A stretch of DNA of 64,000 nucleotides from Kaistia algarum (GCF_026343945.1 NZ_JAPKNJ010000004.1:280657-344656), one strand, 5' to 3'. Positions 15,803 through 25,467 are shown, counted from the stretch's first letter. Notes: generated by a model from the letters alone, not told the origin. Numbers and translations: made by a program.

Positions 15803-16291
15803 TCAGGCCGTCCCGACGACAAAGGTGAGCGCGACGCCATTCATGCAATAGCGCAGCCCCGTCGGCTCCGGTCCGTCATTGAAGACGTGTCCGAGGTGCC
15901 CGCCGCAGCGCCGGCAATGCACCTCGGTGCGGCTCATGCCGAACGAACGGTCGGTTGTCGTCCCGACAGCCCGATCGAGCGGCGCGTAGAAGCTCGGCCA
16001 GCCCGTACCGCTGTCGAACTTGGTTTTCGAGGAGAACAGCGGCAGATCACAGCCGGCACAATGGAAGGTGCCGGAGCGCTTTTCGTGATTGAGCGGGCTG
16101 GAGCCAGGCGACTCCGTCCCTTCCTGCCGCAACACATCATATTGGTCGGACGTCAGAATCTTCCGCCATTCGGCGTCGGTCTTCGTCACCTCGAAGGTCC
16201 CGGTCGCGGCGATGCCGGCGACCGGGTGGCGCAGAAACGCTGCGACGCCTAGCACGGCGCCGGAAAGCAGCATGATTCGTCTGGTGAGCAT
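15803..16291 (-). CDS. msrB: Exported peptide-methionine (R)-S-oxide reductase
   Basis: 162 aa. A leader ([20 protein letters not shown]) precedes an MsrB domain with zinc CxxC pairs ([11 protein letters not shown] and [13 protein letters not shown]), the [12 protein letters not shown] motif and the catalytic cysteine in [11 protein letters not shown]. It reduces methionine-R-sulfoxide. Convergent with msrA and separated only by a terminator hairpin, so the exported MsrA/MsrB pair handles both sulfoxide isomers. The double arginine in the leader is weak evidence for Tat export; Sec is equally possible. Confidence 0.95.
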   Translation of the reverse strand: MLTRRIMLLSGAVLGVAAFLRHPVAGIAATGTFEVTKTDAEWRKILTSDQYDVLRQEGTESPGSSPLNHEKRSGTFHCAGCDLPLFSSKTKFDSGTGWPSFYAPLDRAVGTTTDRSFGMSRTEVHCRRCGGHLGHVFNDGPEPTGLRYCMNGVALTFVVGTA

Positions 16292-16392
16292 GAGGCGGCC
16301 CTCCTTCGGCCTTCGCCGGTTCGCGGCGTCAGGACTAGCTACGGAGGAAAGGACCGCTTCGTTACCGCGATCACCCGATCTTGATCGCCCTG

Positions 16393-16719
16393 CTATTTGA
16401 CCGCCGAGAACGCCGTCGGCTGCAGCAGCGAATTAACGACGCCCGCGAGGATCGGACCGTTCTTCTCGCTGTCATGCTTCACGGCAAGCCATTCCGGATC
16501 GGCGATGAAGGTGTTCCATTTCGTCTCGCGCTCGGCCAGAGATTCCCAGGCGAGCATATAGGTGAGCGTCGCGCTCGAATCGCCGACGATCGTGGTCCAG
16601 AAGCCGGCCTGGCGGATGCCATGCTTTTCCCAGATCGCAAGCGTCTTGTTCTGGAAGCGGGCGATAAGATCGGGCAGGCGCCCCGGCAAGGTCGTGTAGA
16701 CGCGAAGTTCGTAGATCAC
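16393..16719 (-). CDS. NIPSNAP-family protein
   Basis: 108 aa starting at a GTG (16719). The sequence [21 protein letters not shown], then [25 protein letters not shown] and [11 protein letters not shown], is the classic NIPSNAP dimeric ferredoxin-like fold. Members are small cytosolic proteins, often near catabolic genes, with poorly defined functions. It lies 89 bases downstream of the adenine deaminase gene on the same strand, so it may be the last gene of that transcript. Confidence 0.88.
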   Translation of the reverse strand: MIYELRVYTTLPGRLPDLIARFQNKTLAIWEKHGIRQAGFWTTIVGDSSATLTYMLAWESLAERETKWNTFIADPEWLAVKHDSEKNGPILAGVVNSLLQPTAFSAVK

Positions 16720-16808
16720 GGCAAATCCGGCTGTTCGAGTTGAAAGAAAAGTACTGCAAGAGAATGGCGGTAGTACCCCGTATTTGCAACGCCTCCACGC
16801 CCTGAAGG

Positions 16809-18611
16809 TCAGGCCGGCTCGAACAGGGTCTGGATCGCCATTTTGGGGACCAGCACCAGCCCCTTGTCGGTGATGCGGATTTCCGGGATCACCGAGAGTG
16901 GGATCAGGTTGAAGCCCATATAGGGAATGGTGCAGCCGGCCTCTTCCCAGGCCTTCTTCAAGACCTTCGATTCCTCAGCCACCTCGGTGACGCGCTTGTC
17001 GGAAAGGAGGCCCGCGATCGGCAGCGCGACTTTCGCCCGGACCTCGCCATGGGCAACGACGCAGACGCCGCCCTGCGTCGCGGCGATCGTGTCGAGCGCG
17101 AGCTGCATGTCGGCCTCATTGGTGCCGGCGATGATGATGTTGTGCGAATCGTGTCCGACCGAGGAGGCGACGGCGCCCTGCTTCAGGGCAAAGTTCGACA
17201 GCACGCCATGGGCGACATTGCCGGCCGACTTGCCATGCCGCTCGACGACGGTCACGAAGCAGAGGCCGTGGCGATCGAATAGCGTCTGCCAGTCATTGGC
17301 CGGCTGGATCGCGATCCGCTCATGGCCGAGCACGATGCCCGGCAATTCGGTGCGGATCGCATGGAGGATGCCGGGCGCCGCCGGCAGGTCCGGCGTCAGC
17401 TTGAGCGCCTTCGGCAGCTTGACCGTGTGATAGGCGGCTTCCGGATAGCGATAGCGTTCCGACAGCGCGGCATCGAGTAGCGGCGTGATCTTCTTGTTGT
17501 CGACGACGAGTTCGCCGCCATACCAGGTCGAGACCGGTTCGAGGTCGTCGGTCATCAGCACGAGGTCGGCGCGACGGCCGCCGCCCATGCCGCCGATCTC
17601 GCCGTCGCGGCCGAAACGCGTAGCGCCATGCAGCGAGCCCATCGACCAGGCCTGCTCCCGGCTCATGCCGGCCTTCACCGCCTCGCGTACGACCCAGTCG
17701 AGCCCGAACGCCATCAGATCATCGGCGTCGCGATCATCGGTGCACACCGCGATCCGCTTATGCGACGCGCCAAGCTCCGTGACGGTCTTGATCGCGAGCG
17801 GCAGTGAATGCCACGGCGTCGTGGGCGGACCGCCGCGCAGAAACAGCCAGATGCCGGCCTCCAGCATGTCGTCGGCGATCTCGCGGTCGATCGCCTCATG
17901 CGTGTCGGTGACGCCGCTCGCGGCATAGGCGGCGACGAATTCGCGGCCATAGACATGGCCCGAGACCGGACGACCGCGCTCCAGCGCGGCAGCGAGGATC
18001 GCATGGCTGCGCTCGTCGCCCATGGTGACCGGCACGAAATCCATCTTCTCGCCGAGCGCGACCGCCTCCGGCCATTTGTCGAAGAGCGCGGCGATCTTAT
18101 CCGCCGTCAGATCGCCGCCAGCCGTCTCCAGTTCGGCCGAGGTCGCCGGAACCGTGGACGGCACGGTCAGGAAGATCGACAGCGGCGCCTCGCGCGCATC
18201 CTCCAGCATCGCCTCGACGCCGGCGACGTCCATGACGTTGCCGATCTCGTGGCTGTCGCAGAAGATCGTCGTGGTGCCGTTCAGGAGCGCGGCTTCCGCA
18301 TAGGCGCAGGCCGTGACCATCGAGGATTCGATGTGGATGTGCGGATCGACCAACCCGGGCCCGACGATGCCGCCCTTGGCGTCATAATACGCCTTCGCCC
18401 CGCCTTTGTGCGTGCCCGCCGGCTTCACCGCGGCGATGCGCCCGCCGGCGACCCAGATCTCGCGATCCGTCAGGATGCGCTCGGAATAGGTCGAGAGCAC
18501 TCGTGCATCGCGGATCACGAGATCGGGCGCGGCCCGACCAGAGGCCACGTCGGCGAGACGGCGCGTCATGGTGGAAAGCGGTGCGACGGAAAAGCGGGTG
18601 AGCTTGGACAT
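16809..18611 (-). CDS. ade: Adenine deaminase (Ade family amidohydrolase)
   Basis: 600 aa from ATG 18611 with GGAGTCC upstream. Amidohydrolase superfamily: the metal site HIHIESS ([10 protein letters not shown]), [15 protein letters not shown] near the C-terminus, and SHEIGNV and [13 protein letters not shown] segments match adenine deaminases, which convert adenine to hypoxanthine. The two-domain form of about 600 residues is normal for bacterial Ade. It lies among GST, Rieske, adenosine-deaminase and BMP-transporter genes, supporting a purine catabolism or salvage locus. The next gene upstream (GST) ends 83 bases away, so cotranscription is possible. Confidence 0.93.
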   Translation of the reverse strand: MSKLTRFSVAPLSTMTRRLADVASGRAAPDLVIRDARVLSTYSERILTDREIWVAGGRIAAVKPAGTHKGGAKAYYDAKGGIVGPGLVDPHIHIESSMVTACAYAEAALLNGTTTIFCDSHEIGNVMDVAGVEAMLEDAREAPLSIFLTVPSTVPATSAELETAGGDLTADKIAALFDKWPEAVALGEKMDFVPVTMGDERSHAILAAALERGRPVSGHVYGREFVAAYAASGVTDTHEAIDREIADDMLEAGIWLFLRGGPPTTPWHSLPLAIKTVTELGASHKRIAVCTDDRDADDLMAFGLDWVVREAVKAGMSREQAWSMGSLHGATRFGRDGEIGGMGGGRRADLVLMTDDLEPVSTWYGGELVVDNKKITPLLDAALSERYRYPEAAYHTVKLPKALKLTPDLPAAPGILHAIRTELPGIVLGHERIAIQPANDWQTLFDRHGLCFVTVVERHGKSAGNVAHGVLSNFALKQGAVASSVGHDSHNIIIAGTNEADMQLALDTIAATQGGVCVVAHGEVRAKVALPIAGLLSDKRVTEVAEESKVLKKAWEEAGCTIPYMGFNLIPLSVIPEIRITDKGLVLVPKMAIQTLFEPA

Positions 18612-18694
18612 GGGGACTCCGATAATGACGACGCTTAGGCTGGGATCACGACAGCGTTTCGAGAAGCAATATCGCAGCCGCCGTCTCCCTTCGC

Positions 18695-19324
18695 TCAATG
18701 ATAATCCGGAATTCCCGGCATGGTGACGAAGCCGGGAATCGCCCGCACCCGGCGCATCCAGCGGCGAAGCGCTGGATATTCGTCATGGTCTATACCGAAA
18801 TCGCGCGACAGCGCGATCGAGGGAAAGAGGGCGAGGTCGGCGAGCGTGGGCTCATCGCCGACGAACCATTTCGCCCCGGCCAATTCCCGCTTCGTCAGAT
18901 GATCCTCCATGATTCGGAAGGCGGCACGCGCTGCCTTGTCGAGCGCGATCGGATCGCCAGGCGCTTCGAGCATATGATGGAGGCGCGCCGCCGTCGCGGC
19001 GGCAAGCTCACGCGCGGCGAAGATCAGCCACTGCGTGACGGCGGCGAAGGCGGCGGCCTGCTGCGGAAGCCAGGTTTCTACGGGATCATGGCGGAGGGCG
19101 ACATAGGCGAGGATCGCCTCGGCCTCGTAGAGCACGAGGTCGCCGTCGACGAGGATCGGCAGCGCGCCGAGCGGATTCAGCCGGCGGTAGGCCGGCGACC
19201 GCTGCTCGCGCCCCGGATGGACATTGACGGGCACCTTCTCATAGGCGACGCCGAGCACGGAGAGCAGCAACCGCACCTTGTAGGCATCGGCGTCGAGTTC
19301 GTAGTCGTGCAGGATCAGGCTCAT
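18695..19324 (-). CDS. Glutathione S-transferase family protein
   Basis: 209 aa. N-terminal thioredoxin-like domain with the GST pattern [46 protein letters not shown], and a C-terminal helical domain ending [21 protein letters not shown]. Its ATG overlaps the stop of the Rieske gene (ATGA at 19321-19324), so the two products are made together. GST-like subunits can be structural parts of Rieske oxygenases: NdmE of the NdmCDE caffeine N7-demethylase is the precedent. This makes a structural role plausible; a simple detoxification GST is the alternative. Confidence 0.9.
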   Translation of the reverse strand: MSLILHDYELDADAYKVRLLLSVLGVAYEKVPVNVHPGREQRSPAYRRLNPLGALPILVDGDLVLYEAEAILAYVALRHDPVETWLPQQAAAFAAVTQWLIFAARELAAATAARLHHMLEAPGDPIALDKAARAAFRIMEDHLTKRELAGAKWFVGDEPTLADLALFPSIALSRDFGIDHDEYPALRRWMRRVRAIPGFVTMPGIPDYH

Positions 19325-20016
19325 CGCATTGCCCTCGCCAGATGCGCCTCGGGCGTGAGCTCCGAGAGCGGGACAGACTCCAGTACAGCGCGGAGTTCCT
19401 CGGCCCATCCGGCGATTCCGACGGCGTCCGGCTCGCCCTCCGTCTGCACGACGTGCAGCGCAGTGCGCTCGGCCGTGAAGGGCTGGAGTTCGAGACGGAC
19501 CGTGGAACCCTCGACTACCGTCGCGAAGCTGGTGGGTGACAGGATCTCGAACGGTCCGGCGATCCCCCCGCTAAATAGGGAAGCGATCGTTTCGGGCGAA
19601 CGTTCGACGTAGAGACTGCGCACCGGCGTTCCCGCGAAATCGGACGGCGGCGGCACTGGTGCTTCGGCCGTCATTTCAGACCAGATCCAGAGGAGACCGC
19701 CGGCCTCGACGCTCGGATAGGTCGTGACTTTAATCGTGTCCGGCACTGCGAGGTCAGGATGGGCCGGGATGTAGCGGCACTGGCCGGCGGTGTCATATTG
19801 CCAGCCATGATAGAGGCAGGCGATGTGATCGCCCCGGACGAAGCCGAAGGAAAGGCGCATGCCGCGATGCGGACAGCGATCCTCCCAGGCGTGCGCGGCG
19901 CCGCTTTCGTCCCGCCAGATCACGATTTCCCTGTCGAACAGCCGCGTTCCCGCCGACGTGCCGGGCTCCAGCCCGTCGGCGATGGCGACCGCATACCAGC
20001 CGGCCTCGAAGCTCAT
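19321..20016 (-). CDS. Rieske [2Fe-2S] protein without a complete oxygenase domain
   Basis: 231 aa. The Rieske cluster motif is complete: DRCPHRG, 16 residues after the His, then CLYHGW (C-x-H-x16-C-x2-H, about residues 48-70). The start WYAVAIADGLEPGTSAGTRLFDREIVIWRDE matches VanA-type oxygenase alpha subunits. Those are about 350 aa; here only about 110 residues follow and I find no N-x-x-x-H-x-x-x-x-H iron site. It is probably an electron-transfer Rieske subunit. Translationally coupled to the GST gene and 43 bases downstream of the acylphosphatase-like gene. The Rieske-less oxygenase at 27573 is a plausible partner. Confidence 0.85.
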   Translation of the reverse strand: MSFEAGWYAVAIADGLEPGTSAGTRLFDREIVIWRDESGAAHAWEDRCPHRGMRLSFGFVRGDHIACLYHGWQYDTAGQCRYIPAHPDLAVPDTIKVTTYPSVEAGGLLWIWSEMTAEAPVPPPSDFAGTPVRSLYVERSPETIASLFSGGIAGPFEILSPTSFATVVEGSTVRLELQPFTAERTALHVVQTEGEPDAVGIAGWAEELRAVLESVPLSELTPEAHLARAMR

Positions 20017-20059
20017 CTCTGTACCGCCTTCTCTTCCAAAACCCTGCGGCCGACGCCGC

Positions 20060-20302
20060 TCATCCTCTCGAACCGGTCCGCTCGACCTCGAGCACCAGGC
20101 AATCGATCGGCCCCAGCGAGCAGGCCATCTCGAACATGTCGACCAGATCCGGCTCGCCCTCGACCTCGACCTCGATGCGCTCGGGCTCGATGCGCCGCGG
20201 CCTGGCCTCGATCGACAGCCTCGCCGCGCGATGGCGCATGAATTCCGCGAAGCTCTCCGGCACGAATGCGCCGACGAAAACCATGGTCGCCAATGCCCTC
20301 AT
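20060..20302 (-). CDS. Small acylphosphatase-like protein lacking the catalytic residues
   Basis: 80 aa. The order of elements fits the acylphosphatase fold: a first strand (LATMVFVGAF), a helix (PESFAEFMRHRAARL), paired strands (ERIEVEVEGEP), a second helix (DLVDMFEMAC) and a GP-containing end (SLGPIDCLVLEVE). The canonical GVGFR arginine and the conserved asparagine are missing, so enzyme activity is unlikely. Its ATG overlaps the stop of the AraC gene (ATGA at 20299-20302) and the Rieske gene follows after 43 bases. It may be a binding or regulatory subunit. The fold assignment is by eye and tentative. Confidence 0.6.
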   Translation of the reverse strand: MRALATMVFVGAFVPESFAEFMRHRAARLSIEARPRRIEPERIEVEVEGEPDLVDMFEMACSLGPIDCLVLEVERTGSRG

Positions 20303-21264
20303 GATGCCCGCGCATCGGCGAAGCCGGCGAGGCTCTGGCGGCGATATTCGCGCGGCGCCACGCCGTAGCGCGACTTGAAGGCACGGCGGAAATGCGCGTC
20401 GCTGGAAAAGCCGGAACGTAGCCCGATCTCGTTGACGGTGAGCGCCATGAGCTCGGCGCTTTCCAGCCCCTTGCGGCCTTGGTCCAGGCGTCGCTCGCGG
20501 ATCCAGTCCGTGACCGACTGTCCGTCGCATTGGAATAGGTGATGCAAGTAGCGCACGGAGATGCCGTTAGCGCCGGCGATCCGCTCGGGATTGAGGCCGC
20601 TATCCGTCAATTCTCCGTCGATGAAGGATTTGACGGCGTTCAGCCGGCGGCGCTTTACGGCCGAACTGCGATTTTCCTGGCTCTCGGAAAGCAGCGCCAC
20701 CAAAGCCCCGAGGCTCGCCGCCATCCCCTCGGCAAAGGCCTCCTTGGCGCGCTCCGACGGGATCGCATGGATATCGGGAACAGCGCGAGCGCTGCCCAGC
20801 AAGGCTGCCAGGATGCGATCACCGGATTCGATCCGCACGGCGCAGACATCCTCCAGGCAGGAGACATAGAGCCCGACGCGGCTCGATGGCACCTGGAGGA
20901 GCATGACGGCGCATTCCTCGTCCTGGATATATTCCAGCGGCGCCGTCGTCATGTGGAATGCGGCCTGTCCGGGCTCCAGCGTCACGCTGCGGCCGAACTG
21001 GGAAAATGTGCAGCGCCCGTCGAGTGGCACGGCGAGAACGAGCCGCCGCCGCTGGGCGCGGTGGATTTCCTGCGGCGTCTGCTCGGCGACGTAGCGCGGA
21101 GCCCGGAACAGCCGCATGCCGAGGCTGCCTATGTCCCAGAGCGAGAGGGACGCGCGAAAGCCGGCCCGATCGGAGGGCCGCACCGTCATCGGACTGCAGC
21201 TTTCCCACATGAGCTGCTGCCAGTCGGGATGATCCAGCAGGCGCTTCGTGCCGGGTGCGAGCAT
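20299..21264 (-). CDS. AraC-family transcriptional regulator
   Basis: 321 aa from ATG 21264 with AGGAG upstream; a start 13 codons earlier is possible. The C-terminal two-helix-turn-helix domain includes ERIAGANGISVRYLHHLFQ and VNEIGLRSGFSSDAHFRRAFKSRYGVAPREYRR. The N-terminal region has the AraC_binding_2-like cupin pattern (LVLAVPLDGRCTF and EPGQAAFHMTTA). It heads a coupled minus-strand operon with the acylphosphatase-like, Rieske and GST genes, so it probably regulates them and perhaps the divergent adenosine-deaminase/BMP transporter genes from the shared 239-base gap. Confidence 0.93.
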   Translation of the reverse strand: MLAPGTKRLLDHPDWQQLMWESCSPMTVRPSDRAGFRASLSLWDIGSLGMRLFRAPRYVAEQTPQEIHRAQRRRLVLAVPLDGRCTFSQFGRSVTLEPGQAAFHMTTAPLEYIQDEECAVMLLQVPSSRVGLYVSCLEDVCAVRIESGDRILAALLGSARAVPDIHAIPSERAKEAFAEGMAASLGALVALLSESQENRSSAVKRRRLNAVKSFIDGELTDSGLNPERIAGANGISVRYLHHLFQCDGQSVTDWIRERRLDQGRKGLESAELMALTVNEIGLRSGFSSDAHFRRAFKSRYGVAPREYRRQSLAGFADARAS

Positions 21265-21503
21265 TCTGGGCGACTCCTGTGGAGGGATAACACCGCCTAA
21301 CATTCAGGCATGTCTATCGTGTGAGCAAAGCGACTGCAATGCGGCGTCCGCGAACTGCGGCACGGCGACCGACCCTGCAGCGCAAGACGAACAGCGGCTG
21401 AGCGCAACGCCGCGAAGGAGCTTTGCGCGCCGCCTCATCCCACCGCTTGATCCGTGCCGATCGAGGGCTATCGACGCGGACGCTGGCCTGAAGATTGCTT
21501 CAA

Positions 21504-22574
21504 ATGACGCAGGAGACCACCTTGGATATCGAGACCTTTGCCCGCCGGATCCCAAAGATCGAACTGCACCTTCACCTCGAAGGCGCGGTCCGGCCTGCCA
21601 CATTCGTTGAACTGGCGCGGAAAAATCACGTCGACATCCCGCCGCATGGCGAGATTGCCGAGCTGTATCGCTACGACAATCTGCCGGATTTTCTGAAGAT
21701 CTACGACCTCGTCAGCCGATCGATCCGCGACGCCGACGATTTTCACCGCGTCACCTATGAAATGCTGGAAAGCTGCGCCGACAGCGGCGCGCGCTATGTC
21801 GAGTTCTTCTTCTCCGCCCATGCGCACCAGGCCCATGGCGTCGCCTATCCGACGATGCTGACCGGCATTTTGGCGGCCATGCGCGATTTCGAGACGGATA
21901 GAGGCGTGCCGTCGCGCCTCATTCCAGCGCATAGCCGAGAACTCGGGCTGCAACGCGGCCTCGAATTCCTCGACATGGTGCTGGAACACAGAAGCGATGA
22001 AATAATAGGCATCGGCCTCGACTATAACGAAGCGCCGTTTCCACCGGCCCCGTTCCAGCCGCTCTTCGAGCGCGCCGCCGACGCCGGTCTGCGCCGGACG
22101 GCCCATGCGGGCGAGAGCGGCCCGGCCGAGAATGTGCGCGATTCCCTGGCCGTCCTCGGCGTCGACCGCATCGATCATGGCTATCACATCGTCGACGATG
22201 CCGAATTGGTGGCCGCCTGCGTCGAGCAAGGCACGTTCTTCACCTGCTGCCCGAGCACCACGACCGGGACCACCATCTGGCGCGATCTTTCGGCGCCCGA
22301 TCACGCCATCAAGCAGATGATCGACGCCGGGCTCAACGTCACGATCAATTCCGACGACCCGCCGATGTTTCGGACCGATCTCGCCAACGAGTTTGTGCTT
22401 GTCGCGCGCGACATGAAACTCAGCCCGGAACAGCTGAAGACATGCGCGCTGACGTCGATCGACGCTTCGTGGCTTGACGACAGCGTCAAGCGCGACTGGC
22501 GCGCCGCCTGGACGGCGGAGATCGACGCCATGATTGCCGATCTCGATACGGCGCCGGAAGCGCTATCCGCCTGA
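21504..22574 (+). CDS. add: Adenosine deaminase-family enzyme (second paralogue)
   Basis: 356 aa from ATG 21504; an in-frame TTG at 21495 is the alternative. Zinc and catalytic motifs: HLHLEGAVRP (HxH), HAGESGPAENV (His and Glu), DRIDHGYHIVDD (His) and SDDPPMFRTD (Asp). The enzyme would deaminate adenosine or a related aminopurine. Together with the periplasmic BMP-type binding protein gene 30 bases downstream and three following transporter genes, it looks like the first gene of an uptake-and-deamination operon. It is longer than the protein at 4904 and differs at the substrate loop, so a modified nucleoside substrate is conceivable. The gene symbol is by family only. Confidence 0.9.
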   Translation: MTQETTLDIETFARRIPKIELHLHLEGAVRPATFVELARKNHVDIPPHGEIAELYRYDNLPDFLKIYDLVSRSIRDADDFHRVTYEMLESCADSGARYVEFFFSAHAHQAHGVAYPTMLTGILAAMRDFETDRGVPSRLIPAHSRELGLQRGLEFLDMVLEHRSDEIIGIGLDYNEAPFPPAPFQPLFERAADAGLRRTAHAGESGPAENVRDSLAVLGVDRIDHGYHIVDDAELVAACVEQGTFFTCCPSTTTGTTIWRDLSAPDHAIKQMIDAGLNVTINSDDPPMFRTDLANEFVLVARDMKLSPEQLKTCALTSIDASWLDDSVKRDWRAAWTAEIDAMIADLDTAPEALSA

Positions 22575-22604
22575 CAACGACAGAACCACGACAGAGGGAC
22601 AATA

Positions 22605-23726
22605 ATGATCGATCTGAAGAACCTGAACCGCCGCCATTTCATGGGGCTTGCCGGCATGACTGCCGCCGCCTCGATGATGCCATGGACGCTTCGCCAGGCC
22701 GCCGCCGCCGCGCCGCTGCCCGCCGTCAAGGAGGAGGAGGCGGTGATCGGCTTCGGCCATGTCGGCCCGATCTCGGACGAGGGCTGGACCTACAGCCATC
22801 ACCAGGGCCTGCTCGCGGTGAAGGACGCCTTCCCGAAGGCCAAATATCTGGAAGTCGAGAACATCCCCTTCTCGGCCGACGTGACGCGCATCTATCGCCA
22901 GATGGTGTCCGATGGCGCCAACATGATCTTCTCGACGTCGAACTATGGCGACCTGCTCTATGAGGTCTCCGACCGTTCGCCCGATGTCGGCTGGTTCGAA
23001 TGCGACGGCCGCCGCCCGGCCGACAATCTCTCGGGCTACTATATCCAGCACTGGTATCCGACCTATGTCGTCGGCGTCGCCGCCGGCCTGCTGTCCAAGA
23101 CCGGCAAGCTCGGCTATGTCGCCTCCTTCCCGGTCCCTTCCGTCTTCTCCGGCACCAATGCCTTCCTGATGGGCGCGCGGTCTGTGAACCCGAACGCGAC
23201 GCTGCAGGCGGTCGTGATCAATTCCTGGTTCGATCCGCAGGGCGCCAAGCAGGCCGGCACGGCGCTGATCGACAATGGCGCCGACTTCCTGTTCGGCATC
23301 ATGGACGAGGCCGCCTATCTGCAGGTGGCCGAGGAGCGCGGCGTTTGGGCGGCGATGTGGAACACCGACATCCGCCGCTATGGCCCGAAATCCTATGTCT
23401 CGTCGATCGTGCTCGATTGGCGTGAATTCTATGTCGAGCAGGTCAAGAAGCGCCTCGCCGGCGAATGGGCGGGCGGCGAGGAGATCCTGCTGCCGATGGG
23501 CAAGGGCATCGACCGCGACGCCTGGGGCGAGAATGTCCCGGCCGATGTCGCCGCCAAGGCCGACGCGGTCCGCACCAAGATGCTGACGGAAGGCTGGAGC
23601 CCCTTTGTCGGCGAGATCAAGGACGCCGAAGGCACGGTCCGCGTTCCCGCCGGCCACAAGATGACCGAGCAGGAACTCTACAATTGGGACTGGTCGATCG
23701 AGGGCGTTTCGGGGCTCAAGGTCTGA
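22605..23726 (+). CDS. BMP-family (nucleoside-type) ABC transporter substrate-binding protein
   Basis: 373 aa. A twin-arginine-like leader (LNRRHFMGLAGMTAAASMM) is followed by a mature protein starting EAVIGFGHVGPISDEGWTY, the BMP/PnrA-type N-terminus. GANMIFSTSNYGDLL, GIMDEAAYLQVAEERG and SSIVLDWREFYVEQVKKRL match the family, which binds purine nucleosides or related ligands. It is followed by one ATPase and two permease genes, forming a complete importer. A palindromic repeat element separates it from the ATPase gene and may limit readthrough. Confidence 0.93.
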   Translation: MIDLKNLNRRHFMGLAGMTAAASMMPWTLRQAAAAAPLPAVKEEEAVIGFGHVGPISDEGWTYSHHQGLLAVKDAFPKAKYLEVENIPFSADVTRIYRQMVSDGANMIFSTSNYGDLLYEVSDRSPDVGWFECDGRRPADNLSGYYIQHWYPTYVVGVAAGLLSKTGKLGYVASFPVPSVFSGTNAFLMGARSVNPNATLQAVVINSWFDPQGAKQAGTALIDNGADFLFGIMDEAAYLQVAEERGVWAAMWNTDIRRYGPKSYVSSIVLDWREFYVEQVKKRLAGEWAGGEEILLPMGKGIDRDAWGENVPADVAAKADAVRTKMLTEGWSPFVGEIKDAEGTVRVPAGHKMTEQELYNWDWSIEGVSGLKV

Positions 23727-23745
23727 TCGGACTTCCAAAAACAAG

Positions 23746-23875
23746 CAAGGCCCTCACCCCAACCCTCTCCCGCTCGCGGGAGAGGGGGCGCCAACGATGA
23801 GCTTCGAGGCGTGTAAGACACGCAGTCGGAACTCCCTCGCCCGCTCGCGGGAGAGGGCTGGGGTGAGGACCTTGC
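23746..23875. repeat. Dispersed palindromic intergenic repeat (RIME-like)
   Basis: Two arms, AAGGCCCTCACCCCAACCCT near 23747 and the near-complement AGGGCTGGGGTGAGGACCTT at the right end, each also contain a CCCTCTCCCG / CGGGAGAGGG hairpin. The total is about 130 bases lying between the binding-protein and ATPase genes. Such nested palindromes recur in rhizobial genomes as dispersed intergenic elements. Shorter copies sit at 27502 and 51730 in this window. Confidence 0.75.
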
Positions 23876-23900
23876 TAGACACTGCCTCGACGATCGATCG

Positions 23901-25466
23901 ATGAGTAGCCATCCCATGCCTGCTGACCACAAACCCCGCCCGATCATCTCCCTTCACGGCATCGGCAAGGTGTTCCCCGGCGTCGTCGCCAATGCCGATG
24001 TCGATTTCGACCTGGAGCCGGGCGAAATCCACGCTTTGCTCGGCGAGAATGGCGCTGGCAAGTCGACGCTTATGAACATTCTGACCGGGATTTACCGGCA
24101 GGATTCCGGCGAGATCCGCATGGATGGCACGTCGGTCCATTTCGCCTCGCCCGTCGAGGCGATCGCGGCGGGCATCGGCATGGTGCACCAGCATTTCAAG
24201 CTGGTCCGCGCCTTCACCGTCGCCGAAAACGTGCATCTGGGCTGGAAGGATACGCCGCGCCTCGCCACGAAATCCGCCCTCGAAGCGCGCACCCGCTCCT
24301 TGTCCGAGCGCTACGGACTCGTCGTCCGCCCAGACGCCCGGATCGACGAACTCTCGGCCGGCGAGCAGCAGCGCGTCGAAATCCTGCGCGTCCTCGCGCG
24401 GCAAGCCCGCGTCTTGATCTTGGACGAGCCGACCGCCGTGCTGACGCCGTCCGAGGCGCGCACGCTGTTCAGGGCGCTCAGGGCCTTCAAGGCGGCCGGC
24501 AACTCCGTCATCTTCATCTCGCACAAGCTCGACGAGGTGCTGGAGATCTCCGACCGCGTCACCGTGCTGCGCGGCGGCAGGAAGGTGCTGACGGAAAGAA
24601 CCGAGAACTGCACCACGACCAAGCTGGCGCAATGGATGGTCGGCCGCGAGATGGTGCTGGGGGGCCTCCGCGAAGCGATCCGTCCGCATGCCGAGCCGGG
24701 TCGTATCGTCCTGGCGCTCGAAAAAGTCTCGGCCAGCGACGATCGCGGCCGCAAGGGACTGATCGAGGTCGACCTGCCAGTGCGCGCCGGCGAGATCCTT
24801 GGCATCGCCGGTGTCGCCGGCAACGGCCAGCGCGAGCTCTCGGAGATCCTGACCGGCATTCGCAAGCCCGATTCCGGCCATGTCCTGATCGAGGGCGTCA
24901 GGATCGCCAACCCATCTCCCGATTTCTTTCTCGACATCGGCGTCGGCCATATTCCCGAGGACCGCATCAAGAGCGGCATCGCGCCGTCACTGTCGATCAG
25001 CGACAATGCCGTGCTGCGCGCCTATGCCGAGCCGCCGATCGCGCATGGCATCCTCTTCTCGCCATCGGCCGCCGACCGACTGGCGACGGAGATCGCCGAC
25101 GACGCGGAGGTCGTCATTCCTTCATTGCGCACGCCGATCCGCAATCTCTCCGGCGGCAATCAGCAGCGCCTCGTCGCGCGGCGCGAGATGCGCATCGCCA
25201 AGCTCGCCATCGTCGCGGCCTATCCGTCGCGCGGGCTCGATGTCGGCGCGATCTCGACGCTGCTCCACTATCTGATCGACTTGCGCAATTCCGGCGTCGC
25301 GGTCGTGCTGATCTCCGAGGAACTCTCCGAATTGTTCGATGTCACCGACCGCATCGCCGTCATGTTCAAGGGCCGCGTCATGGGCCTGTTCGAGACCAAG
25401 GACGCGGATCTCGAACGCGTCGGCCTCCTGATGGGCGGCCAGACCCAGACCGGCGAGGCGGCCTGA
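23901..25466 (+). CDS. Nucleoside-type ABC transporter, duplicated ATP-binding protein
   Basis: 521 aa with two ABC domains, as in RbsA/YufO-type importers. Domain 1 has Walker A GENGAGKST, Q-loop MVHQHFKL, signature SAGEQQRVEILR and Walker B VLILDEPTAVLTP. Domain 2 has GVAGNGQRE in place of a canonical Walker A and NLSGGNQQRLVARRE, with AAYPSRGLDVGA at the Walker B position, a usual degeneration in this family. It energises the importer encoded with 22605, 25468 and 26532. The following permease ATG lies one base after its stop. Confidence 0.95.
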   Translation: MSSHPMPADHKPRPIISLHGIGKVFPGVVANADVDFDLEPGEIHALLGENGAGKSTLMNILTGIYRQDSGEIRMDGTSVHFASPVEAIAAGIGMVHQHFKLVRAFTVAENVHLGWKDTPRLATKSALEARTRSLSERYGLVVRPDARIDELSAGEQQRVEILRVLARQARVLILDEPTAVLTPSEARTLFRALRAFKAAGNSVIFISHKLDEVLEISDRVTVLRGGRKVLTERTENCTTTKLAQWMVGREMVLGGLREAIRPHAEPGRIVLALEKVSASDDRGRKGLIEVDLPVRAGEILGIAGVAGNGQRELSEILTGIRKPDSGHVLIEGVRIANPSPDFFLDIGVGHIPEDRIKSGIAPSLSISDNAVLRAYAEPPIAHGILFSPSAADRLATEIADDAEVVIPSLRTPIRNLSGGNQQRLVARREMRIAKLAIVAAYPSRGLDVGAISTLLHYLIDLRNSGVAVVLISEELSELFDVTDRIAVMFKGRVMGLFETKDADLERVGLLMGGQTQTGEAA

Positions 25467-25467
25467 C

